A DNA stretch of 37,033 nucleotides from CAZRGV01 sp964599655 (GTDB lineage Bacteria > Planctomycetota > Planctomycetia > Isosphaerales > Isosphaeraceae): assembly GCA_964599655.1 (NCBI GenBank), contig CAZRGV010000056.1, positions 1 to 37,033 of the forward strand, written 5' to 3'. Shown here one piece after another: positions 22,795 to 30,714 of the stretch. The translations under genes were made by a program, and so were the position numbers. How positions within the stretch are numbered: the first letter of the stretch is position 1; the number at the start of each line of letters is the position of its first letter. A model generated the notes under the pieces. That model searched no databases and was not told the DNA's origin. It worked only from the letters and a program-made list of their open reading frames with translations.

Positions 22795-24195
22795 TCACCC
22801 GAACAGCGAACTCAGCGCCTCCGCCCGGACCAGCGGCAAGGGGCGGTCCTGAAGGTCGCGGACCTCGGTGCTGGGGTCCACGCCGAGAGCGTCGTAAATG
22901 GTGGCGGCGATCTGTTCGGGCGTGATCGGGTCGGACACTGGATAAGCGCCGTCCTTGTCGGAGCCGCCGACGATTGCGCCTCGACGAATGCTGGCTCCGG
23001 CGAGGAACAGCGAGTAGCACTGCGGCCAGTGGTCGCGACCGCCGTTGGTCTGGATCTTGGGCTTGCGGCCGAACTCGCCCATGATGACGACCAATGTTTC
23101 ATCGAGGAGTCCGCGCGCGTCCATATCTTCGAGTAGCGTCGAGACGGCCGGGTCGAACTTGGGCAAGAGCAGCTCGCGCATCCGGGGGAAGTTCTTGTCG
23201 TGCGTGTCCCAGCCGTAGGCTCCATTCAGGCCGTTGCCCATGTTCACCTGAACAAATCGCACACCCGCCTCGATCAACCGGCGGCCCAGCAGGCAGCTCT
23301 GGCCGAAGGTGTTCCGCCCGTAACGGTCTCGCAAGGCGTCCGGCTCGCTCTGGATCTCGAACGCGGCGCGGGTGCGAGCTGAGGTCAGAATCGAGAAGGC
23401 CCGATCGACGTAGGCATTGCGCTTTGAGACCGAGGCGACGTGATCGAGCCCTTGAATCTGCGCGTCCACGACGTCGAGCAGTCGCTTGCGTCCCGTCATG
23501 CGTGCGTCGTCGAGGCCGTGCGGCAGCGTCAGGCCCTCGACACGGAAATCCTTCTTGTTCGGGTCGCCGTTAAGGAACCAGGGGTCGAACGTTCCGCCCA
23601 GCAGCCCCGCCGTCTGGCCGGGCACGAACCGCCCCTGGCCGTCGATCATCGTGTAGGGGAGCGTCACCGCCGAGGGGACCGGCCCGTCCGCCGGGCGGAA
23701 CCGTGCCACGGCCGACCCGAGGTTGGGATGGTCTCCCAGCGTCGCGTCGGGTCCTCGAACGCCCGGTATGCCCGGGTCGAGCGTCCGCGTTCCCGTCAGC
23801 ACGAACCCGACCGCCCCGCCATGCACATTGCGGTCGTGCGTCATCGAGCGCACCACCGTCAGGCGATCGGCCACCCTGGCCATTCTCGGCATGTACTCGC
23901 AGAAGTCGAGCCCCGGCACGTTCGTCGGGATCGGCTGGAACTCGCCGCGGATCTCCGCCGGAGCCTCCGGCTTCATGTCGCACATGTCGAGGTGGCTGAA
24001 CCCGCCGAAGCAGTAGACCAGCAGGCACGACTTCGCCCGAGGCCGCCGCGTGGATCCCACCACCTCGTCCGCCCGCAGCAACCCCGGAAGCGACATCCCG
24101 AGCGCCGAGAGTCCGCCCGCCTGGAGAAACCCTCGACGGCTCAGATTTGGAAGAATTCGGGCGAACGCGTCGCAGCCGTTGGGCGTCGGCATCAT
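22795..24195 (-). CDS. DUF1501 domain-containing Tat-exported protein (first copy)
   Basis: Protein of 466 residues from ATG 24195 (GAGGG upstream). Tat signal LSRRGFLQAGGLSALGMSLPGLL. DUF1501 (sulfatase/alkaline-phosphatase-like fold) motifs: CLLVYCFGGFSHLDMCDMKP, IRGEFQPI, RSMTHDRNVHGG, SEPDALRDRYGRNTFGQSCLLGRRLIEAGVRFVQV, GWDTHDKNF, VIMGEFGRKPKI, GGRDHWPQCYSLFLAG and the C-terminal IAATIYDALGVDP. Family function unknown; it often pairs with DUF1549/DUF1553 proteins, but no such partner is adjacent to this copy. It is divergent from the kinase gene across 307 bases. Confidence 0.93.
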   Translation of the reverse strand: MMPTPNGCDAFARILPNLSRRGFLQAGGLSALGMSLPGLLRADEVVGSTRRPRAKSCLLVYCFGGFSHLDMCDMKPEAPAEIRGEFQPIPTNVPGLDFCEYMPRMARVADRLTVVRSMTHDRNVHGGAVGFVLTGTRTLDPGIPGVRGPDATLGDHPNLGSAVARFRPADGPVPSAVTLPYTMIDGQGRFVPGQTAGLLGGTFDPWFLNGDPNKKDFRVEGLTLPHGLDDARMTGRKRLLDVVDAQIQGLDHVASVSKRNAYVDRAFSILTSARTRAAFEIQSEPDALRDRYGRNTFGQSCLLGRRLIEAGVRFVQVNMGNGLNGAYGWDTHDKNFPRMRELLLPKFDPAVSTLLEDMDARGLLDETLVVIMGEFGRKPKIQTNGGRDHWPQCYSLFLAGASIRRGAIVGGSDKDGAYPVSDPITPEQIAATIYDALGVDPSTEVRDLQDRPLPLVRAEALSSLFG

Positions 24196-24502
24196 CGGGC
24201 CCTCAAAGCAAGGTCGATGCGGATCGAAACGGCGGGCGGGGCGGGAATCGTCGTGACACCTCAAAATATCGGACATCCCGTGAACCTGCAAGAACATGCG
24301 GCGAAGGATCGCCACAATTCGCCGGGGCTTGTCGATGGGGTGAATCGTGGCTCTCGAGGTCCCTTGGCCTGATCCCCCTTCCTCTTCCATGGTGAACTTT
24401 CGTATCATTCGCGGAGTCGTGGGAGCCGCCGGTCGTGTTCGGTCCAGGCGCGTTCGACCGGCCCGGACTCGGACTCGCGACTCGTGATTCGAGGGATTCA
24501 CG
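24196..24502. other. Divergent promoter region between DUF1501 and the kinase gene
   Basis: About 307 bases with no supported gene. It must carry promoters for both flanking genes. I see no clear hexamers or inverted repeats beyond a kinase ribosome binding site (GAGGG near 24490). Confidence 0.45.
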
Positions 24503-27152
24503 ATGGCCGAGCAAGGCGCCGCCTCGCGTGAACTGCTCCTGGGTCTCTACGCTTTGGAGACCGGCGCGATCGATCCGAATCACCTGGTCTCGGCGGTCCG
24601 GGTCTGGGCTCGCAGCCCGGAAAAGTCCCTCTCCGAGATCCTCGCGGACCATCGGTTGCTGGACCCCGGCACACTCTCGCGGCTGGAAAATCGGGTCCTC
24701 GACGAGCTCGAATCGTCCGGGGGCGACCCCGAATCCGCCAGCAGGTCCACGCCTCCCAAGGGTGATCCATCGGACCCTCCGGGCGAGGACGAGCCGCCTC
24801 TCACCATCGCTTATCCGGGGCTGCCCCTCGGCTTGGAAACTCGTGCCGATCCGCGTCCCTCGGGCGTTGACGGTGATGGACGCACCGCGCCGCGAAGGTT
24901 CCTGGTGCTTCGATCGCAGGCCAAAGGCGGGCTCGGCGAGGTCTTCCTGGCCTTCGACACCGAGCTGAACCGCNNNNNNNNNNNNNNNNNNNNNNNNNNN
25001 NNNNNNNNNNNNNNNTCACGACCCGGCCTCCCAGGCCCGTTTCCTGCTCAAGGCCGAGATCACCGGCCGGCTCGAACATCCCGGAATCGTGCCGGTCTAC
25101 AGCCTGAACCGTCATCCCGACGGACGGCCGTACTATGCCATGCGACTCATCGAGGGAGGGACGCTCCGTGAGGCCATCGACCGGTTTCACCGCTCGGACG
25201 GCGCGGCCCAGGCCCGTGCGCTGGCCTTCCGACGGCTCCTGAGAAGCGTCATCGACGCCTGCAACGCGGTCGCCTACGCCCATAGCCGGGGGGTCGTCCA
25301 TCGCGACCTCAAGCCCGAGAATATCATGCTGGGCCGGTTCGGGGAAACCCTGGTCGTGGACTGGGGAATGGCGAAGCGGATCGGCGGCACTGGGGAAGAC
25401 GGAGGCGAGGTATCTTTGTCGGAAGTGCTTCCGACGGATGCCTCGATGACCCAGCCCGGATCGGTGCTCGGGACACCGCGCTACATGAGTCCCGAGCAAG
25501 CCTCGGGCGATCTGAACCGGGTCGGGCCCGCCAGCGACGTCTACAGCCTCGGGGCGATTCTCTACTGCGTGCTGGCCGGCCGCGACGCCTTCCCGGACGG
25601 CGACTTGTTGAACGTCCTCGACCGGGTACGACGCGGCATCTTCCCGTCCCCTCGTCGTTTGCAACGCTCCGTCGATCCGGTGATCGAGGCGATCTGCCTG
25701 AAGGCGATGGCCCTCGACCCGCGAGACCGCTATCCCACCGCCCTCGACCTGGCCAACGAGCTCGAAGCCTGGCTGGCGGACGTTCGCGACCGCGACGAGC
25801 AGGACCGCGCCGTGAATCAGTTGAAGAGTTCGATCGCCCGGTTGTGTCTGGAACGGGCCCATCACAGTTTCGGCCAGGGCGTCCACAACGAGGGGATGCT
25901 CTGGCTGGCGCGCGCCCTCGAAGAAGCCCCTGCCGACCCCCCGGAACTGCCTCGCGCCCTCCGCACAAGCCTCTTCGCCTGGCACGCCGGGGCGAAGCTG
26001 CTGGAGCGGCGTTTTCGTCACGTCGGAGAGGTCCACGCGTTCGCCTTCGCTCCCGAGGGGCGACGACTCGCGACCGCCGGCGGCGACGGAACGGCCCGCC
26101 TCTGGGACGTGGCCACCGGCTCGGCCCTCAGCCCCCCCTTGAGGCACGAAGGCCCCGTCCGAACCCTGGCCTTCCGCCCCGATGGATCGATCGTCGCGAC
26201 CGCCGGCGACGACGGGATCCTCCGGCAATGGGACACCCTGACCGGCACGCTGCTCGTGGAGTCCGTTCCCTGCGGCGCCCCGGTGCACGCGCTTTGTTTC
26301 AGCCCGGACGGGTCGAGAATCGCGACAACGAACGGAACCGACGCGCCTTTCCTCTGGGACGCCGAGACGGGTCTCCCTGCGCGGGATTCGGACGGCCCCA
26401 AAACCCAGGCATTGGCCGTCGCGTTCTCCCCCGACGGCTCGCTCCTGGCAGTCGCGGACCCCGACGGCGCCGTCTGGCTCGTCGAGACCGCGACCGGAAG
26501 GCCGCTCGCGGAATCCCTCGCTCACGAGTCCGCGGTTCCGCTCCTGGCGTTCGACCCCACGGGTCAGCGATTGCTGACCGGCAGCCAGGACGGATGCGTG
26601 AGGCTCTGGGACCTCGCCCGAAGGGTCGCGGACGTCAGCCTCAACGGCCTCGGGGCCATCCGCTGCCTCGCGTTTCGGCCCGACGGCGAGGCATTCGCCA
26701 CGGCCGGCGGCGGCGAGGTTGCTCGTCTCTGGGAATCCGCCACCGGCCGTCCCATCGGCCAGCGCCTTGATCATCACTCGCCGGTCAAAGCCCTGGCGTT
26801 CCGGCCCGACGGCTCGATGCTCGCGACCGGAGGTCAGGACGGATTTGTTCTTCATGATACGGCGACCACCGGCCTGCCGATCGGCCCGCCCCTCGCGCAC
26901 GGCGGCGCGGTCCGCGACGTCGCCTTCAGCCCCGACGGCGGCCGGCTGGCCAGCAGCGGTCCCGATCCCCTGGTCCGTTGCTGGACCGTCCCGAACCCTG
27001 TAGAAGCCAGCGTGGAACGGATTTCCTGCTGGGTCCGAATCCTGACGAACCTGGAGTTCGACGAGAGCGACACGATCCGACGCGTCGACGGCCTGACAAG
27101 CTGGGACCTCCGGCGCCGCCTCGATGAACTGGGAGGTCCGCCGATCCGCTAG
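24503..27152 (+). CDS. Serine/threonine protein kinase with WD40 repeats (frame interrupted by assembly gap)
   Basis: One gene split by Ns at 24974-25015: the upstream half is in one frame and the downstream half (from 25017) in another, because the gap length is wrong by one or two bases. The N-terminal planctomycete kinase leader (LLLGLYALETGAIDPNHLVSA) is followed by FLVLRSQAKGGLGEVFLAFDTELNR (Gly-rich loop). The gap hides the beta-3 Lys. It resumes with HDPASQARFLLKAEITGRLEHPGIVPVY. The catalytic loop is HRDLKPENIML, the magnesium loop DWG instead of DFG, and the APE-like loop is GTPRYMSPEQASG. After a linker come about eight WD40 repeats (for example LAFRPDGSIVATAGDDGI with RQWD). No transmembrane helix is seen, so it is probably cytosolic. 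The ligand or partner bound by the propeller is unknown. The stop is TAG. Confidence 0.92.
24974..25015. other. Assembly gap (42 N) breaking the kinase frame
   Basis: Forty-two Ns. The coding frames on either side differ, so the real sequence is not 42 bases long modulo three. Confidence 0.98.
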
Positions 27153-27486
27153 CTGTCTCGCCCGAATAGCCGATAATTATGATCGAACGTTTGTATTTTT
27201 GTGGGACTGGGGTCTCGCTTCGAGATCAAGCTGAACCACGATGGCCACGCGACCGTGGTTTCGTCCACAGAGTCGATCCACCCGCCGCGCGCCTTCTGAC
27301 GAGGATCGGTGTGTGCCACAACCGAACGAACTCGGGCCGCGCGCCAACGAACTCACGGTGTCAACGGCCGTCACGATTGAGCGGACGACGCTCCCGAAAC
27401 GAACCGAAATCCCACTGAGGCGGACTCGACTCAAGTTGCTGATTAGAAAAAACTTACGTCGCTACCGTCCGTGGCCTTGCCGGTTC
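27153..27486. other. Convergent intergenic region between kinase and PPC gene
   Basis: About 334 bases, no gene seen. Two inverted repeats could serve as terminators: TCTCG-CTT-CGAGA at 27213-27225 and AACCACG (27234-27240) with CGTGGTT (27254-27260). Neither has a T-tract. Confidence 0.45.
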
Positions 27487-29202
27487 TTACTTCGTCGCGT
27501 CTTTCTTCTCCGAGGCCGGCTTTTCCGCCTTCTCGGGGAGGACCGTGAGCCACACGGTATCGAGGGTCGCCTCGAACCCGGCGACGGCCACCTTCGCGGC
27601 GCGGGTTCGTGGCGTGGGTTCCTCCGACCGTCCGACAATCCGGATCGCGCCCGACCAGGGTTCTCGGGTGCCTTTCAGTTTCACGCTGACCTCCCGGGCG
27701 GTCTTTCCCTTCGGGTCCGACGTGACGGGCTCGGCCGTGACACCGTTGGGAAGTCCCTCCACCCGAACGGCCAGTGGGCCGTCGAAACCCTGCTGGCGGT
27801 CGATCTTGACCGTTAGCGCGGTCTCCTTGCCCGAGGTCAGCGCGACCTGGTCGGCCGACGCGTTGAGGGCGAAATCCGGCTCCGGCCGCTCGACCTTCAG
27901 GCGATAGACGAAACGCTCGCCGCCCCGACCGTGGAGGTCGTGGACACTCAGGCGGAAGTCCCCGTCGCCGGGTGCGGTGAACGAGAGCTCGGGATCTCGC
28001 CCGCCGCCTCGCCGAAGGTCATCCACCTCGGTGAGCGTCTTGCCCGACGCGTCGAGAACTCGGAGGACCGGGTCGAGCGGCTGGCCGAGACTTCGCGATT
28101 CGACCCGAACCAACAGCTTGTCTCCCTTCTTCGCCGCGAAGGCGAAGACATCACGGTCGCCGGCCGGCTCGATCCGGCCCGAGACCGTGACCGGCACCGT
28201 GATCGGCTGAGGATGCTCAAGGTCCGTCGCCCCTTGCTCGACGATCGCGGGGTGTCCCTCGCGGAGCAACTCCACGGTGTTTGCCAACAACGGATGCCCG
28301 ACCCGAATCAAACCGGACGACGAGGCCGCAGTTTCGGCGCCCGGCTCACACTCACAATCGCAGTCGCAAGACTCCTCGACCGCCAGCTTCCGGGCCTCCT
28401 CGGGAATGTTCCAACCGCGGCCCTCGACCTCGACCGGCGTGCCGACCGTGACCGCGAGCGGATACACGTGGTCGAGGAAGCCACCGGTCGTGAGGGTGAG
28501 CCGGTAGATATAGTCATCACCTCCCGAGAAGCCGATCCGGCTGTCCGGCGTCGCGGGGAAAGCGAAGGTTCGGACGACGTAAGTCCCGTCTTCCGAGGCG
28601 GTAAAGACGATTCTTGGGTCCATTCCGATCTCGTCGTCGTTCTGGGCCAGCACGATCCCTCGGGGCGAAGCCACCTGGAGCACTCCGTCCATCGGCGAGC
28701 CGAGCGGGCCGTTCGCCTCGAAGGCGGCGACGAGGGTTTGATCCTTCTTCAGGGTGACGGCGAAGCCGTCGACGTCGTCTCGACGGGCCAGCCGGCCGTT
28801 GACCGTGACCGCGCACGACTCGATGGCCTGGGCCTTGTCCGGTTGGTCGTTGGGCTCGGTCTCGACGACCTCGGCGAGCCGTCCGACCAGGAACGGCCGG
28901 GGCGTGGTCGCCCCGTCCTCGTCGTACAGGCGCACCCAGCGCGGGCCGGGCGGGGCGTCGCTGGCGACCGTGATCTGAAGCTCCCCCTTCTTCTCGCCGG
29001 CCTTGATGGTGACGCCCGGCCCATCGACCCAGGCCTTGATGGGCCAGTGGTCGAACGACCCGGTCGCCGTGACGACGACGCTCTGACCCTGGCCAGCCCC
29101 CGCCGGGAAGAGCGTCTTGAGGGTCGGCGGCTTGGCCTCGACGTCCAAGGGCGAGAGCCAGGAAACCAGCAACACGGTGAGGAGCGGGAGGGAACGTCGC
29201 AT
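27487..29202 (-). CDS. Exported PPC (pre-peptidase C-terminal) domain protein
   Basis: Protein of 571 residues from ATG 29202, chosen for the signal peptide RRSLPLLTVLLVSWLSPLDVEA. An Ig/IPT-like start (PTLKTLFPAGAGQGQSVVVTATG) is followed by two PPC-like beta domains (ETEPNDQPDKAQAI ... RRDDVDGFAVTLKKDQTL, then RIEPAGDRDVFAFAAKKGDKLLVRVESRSLGQPLDPVLRV) and a C-terminal alpha-2-macroglobulin-like or Ig-like region. An unusual Cys cluster, ESCDCDCECEPG, sits between the PPC domains and may bind metal. It is the last gene of a DUF1549/DUF1553-DUF1501-PPC operon on this strand, 132 bases after the DUF1501 gene; such sets recur in planctomycetes. No enzymatic activity is evident. Confidence 0.88.
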   Translation of the reverse strand: MRRSLPLLTVLLVSWLSPLDVEAKPPTLKTLFPAGAGQGQSVVVTATGSFDHWPIKAWVDGPGVTIKAGEKKGELQITVASDAPPGPRWVRLYDEDGATTPRPFLVGRLAEVVETEPNDQPDKAQAIESCAVTVNGRLARRDDVDGFAVTLKKDQTLVAAFEANGPLGSPMDGVLQVASPRGIVLAQNDDEIGMDPRIVFTASEDGTYVVRTFAFPATPDSRIGFSGGDDYIYRLTLTTGGFLDHVYPLAVTVGTPVEVEGRGWNIPEEARKLAVEESCDCDCECEPGAETAASSSGLIRVGHPLLANTVELLREGHPAIVEQGATDLEHPQPITVPVTVSGRIEPAGDRDVFAFAAKKGDKLLVRVESRSLGQPLDPVLRVLDASGKTLTEVDDLRRGGGRDPELSFTAPGDGDFRLSVHDLHGRGGERFVYRLKVERPEPDFALNASADQVALTSGKETALTVKIDRQQGFDGPLAVRVEGLPNGVTAEPVTSDPKGKTAREVSVKLKGTREPWSGAIRIVGRSEEPTPRTRAAKVAVAGFEATLDTVWLTVLPEKAEKPASEKKDATK

Positions 29203-29334
29203 GGTGGTTCTCGAAGGCGGGACAGGTCGAACGGCGAACCGTCGACGGAGGTCAGGCCGGTCGGGATTCTGGAGCCTGAAACCTCCGTCTCGGGTGCTGG
29301 CTGCGGCCTCGTGTCGTGCCGGCACCGGCTCCGC

Positions 29335-30663
29335 TCAGCCGAGCAGCTCGGTGATCGGGGTTGGGTCGCTGACCAGGTGGGCGGGACGTCCGTTGGGGGC
29401 GTAGAAGATTTTGCCTGGATCGATGCCGAGCTTGGTGTAGATGGTGGCGGCGAAGTTCTCGGGCGAGAGGATCCGCTCGACGGCGGCATAGCCCCGGCTG
29501 TCGGTCGCGCCGACGATCTGGCCGCCAGGCGTGCCGCAGCCGGCGAACATCACCGACATGGCATTGGACCAGTGGTCGCGGCCGCCCCGGCTGTTGATCT
29601 TCGGGGTCCGGCCAAACTCGCCGAGGGCCACCACAAGGGTCGTTTCAAGCAAGCCGCGCTGGTCGAGGTCCTCGATCAACGAGGCGATGGCGTTCTCGAA
29701 CGGCGGCAGCTTTTTATCGAGATCCTTGAAGATGGTGTTATGATGATCCCAGCCCCCTTCGTAGAGCGTGACGAACGGCACGCCGGCCTCGACCAGGCGG
29801 CGAGCCAGCAGGCAGCGCTGACCGAACGAGTTGCGGCCGTAGGTCTCGCGGACCTTGCCCGGCTCGCTGTGGATGTCGAAGGCGCGCTGGGCTTCCTTGG
29901 AGGAGATGAGGTTGTAACCCTGCTGGTAGTACTCGTCGAGGGCATTGACCGGATCGCCGGCCGCCTCGTCGGCGATGCGTCGGAAGCGATCGACGCGGGC
30001 TCGAAGGTCGCGGCGGTCGTCGAAGCGGTCGAGGCCCAGGTCTTTTGGCGGCGCGACGTCACGAACGCGGAAGCTATCGCGGTTGGGGTCGTCGGGCACG
30101 ACAAACGGCGCGTACTTGGCGCCGAGGAAGTTCGGGCCGCCGGACCGCGACATCCTGGGAATCGAGAAGTACGCGGGCAAGCCGTCCTTGGCCCCTCGTT
30201 CGTGGGCCGTCACCGAACCGAGGCTGGGGTGGAAGCTGACGAAGGCGCCGCAGGCCACGGGAATCCGGGTCGGGGCCCCCGTCATCATGTAGTGGTTGCC
30301 CGCGCCATGGTTCCCCTGGTTGTGGCGGATTGACCGGACGATGGCCAGTTTGTCGGAGATACTGGCCAGCCGGGTCATGTGCTTGGAGAAGAAGACCCCC
30401 GGGATCTTGGTGGCGATCGGGTTGTACTCGCCCCGGATTTCGGAGGGGGCGTCGGGCTTGGGGTCAAACGTCTCGTAGTGGCTGGGCCCGCCGTCCATCC
30501 AGATCAGGATGCAGCTTGTGGGCCGGCGGGCCGAGGCGCCCTCCATCGCCGCCTGTCCGCGAAGGCGAAGGGCATCGACCAGGCCACCGCCGATCAGGGC
30601 GCCCAGGCCGAGCCTCAGGCAGTCGCGACGACTGACCGATTCACAATTGGTATGAAGGCTCAT
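29335..30663 (-). CDS. DUF1501 domain-containing Tat-exported protein (second copy)
   Basis: Protein of 442 residues from ATG 30663; an in-frame GTG at 30672 would add three residues. Tat signal VSRRDCLRLGLGALIGGGLVDAL. DUF1501 blocks: CILIWMDGGPSHYETFDPKPDAP, IRGEYNPI, HNQGNHGAGNHYMMTG, SEPGKVRETYGRNSFGQRCLLARRLVEAGVPFV, GWDHHNTIF, VALGEFGRTPKIN, GGRDHWSNAMSVMFAG and ENFAATIYTKLGIDP. Metal-binding residues of the alkaline-phosphatase-like fold appear intact. It follows the DUF1549/DUF1553 gene by about 50 bases, the standard arrangement of the planctomycete PSD1-DUF1501 module. A GAAA-capped hairpin (30672-30687) overlaps the translation start region. Confidence 0.94.
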   Translation of the reverse strand: MSLHTNCESVSRRDCLRLGLGALIGGGLVDALRLRGQAAMEGASARRPTSCILIWMDGGPSHYETFDPKPDAPSEIRGEYNPIATKIPGVFFSKHMTRLASISDKLAIVRSIRHNQGNHGAGNHYMMTGAPTRIPVACGAFVSFHPSLGSVTAHERGAKDGLPAYFSIPRMSRSGGPNFLGAKYAPFVVPDDPNRDSFRVRDVAPPKDLGLDRFDDRRDLRARVDRFRRIADEAAGDPVNALDEYYQQGYNLISSKEAQRAFDIHSEPGKVRETYGRNSFGQRCLLARRLVEAGVPFVTLYEGGWDHHNTIFKDLDKKLPPFENAIASLIEDLDQRGLLETTLVVALGEFGRTPKINSRGGRDHWSNAMSVMFAGCGTPGGQIVGATDSRGYAAVERILSPENFAATIYTKLGIDPGKIFYAPNGRPAHLVSDPTPITELLG

Positions 30664-30671
30664 CGATTTCA

Positions 30672-30687
30672 CCCGCCTTTCGGCGGG
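30672..30687 (-). promoter_or_regulatory. GNRA-capped hairpin over the DUF1501 ribosome binding site
   Basis: On the minus strand CCCGCC-GAAA-GGCGGG forms a 6-bp GC stem with a GAAA tetraloop, ending 9 bases before ATG 30663 and containing the only purine-rich Shine-Dalgarno candidate (AGGCGGG). It might limit translation initiation relative to the upstream gene. Confidence 0.35.
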
Positions 30688-30714
30688 CCCCGCGTTCGGT
30701 TCGATGGAGGGGGA

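Noticed and set aside
27931..30333. 800-residue plus-strand open frame
   Set aside because: Antisense of the PPC and DUF1501 genes with no recognisable motifs.
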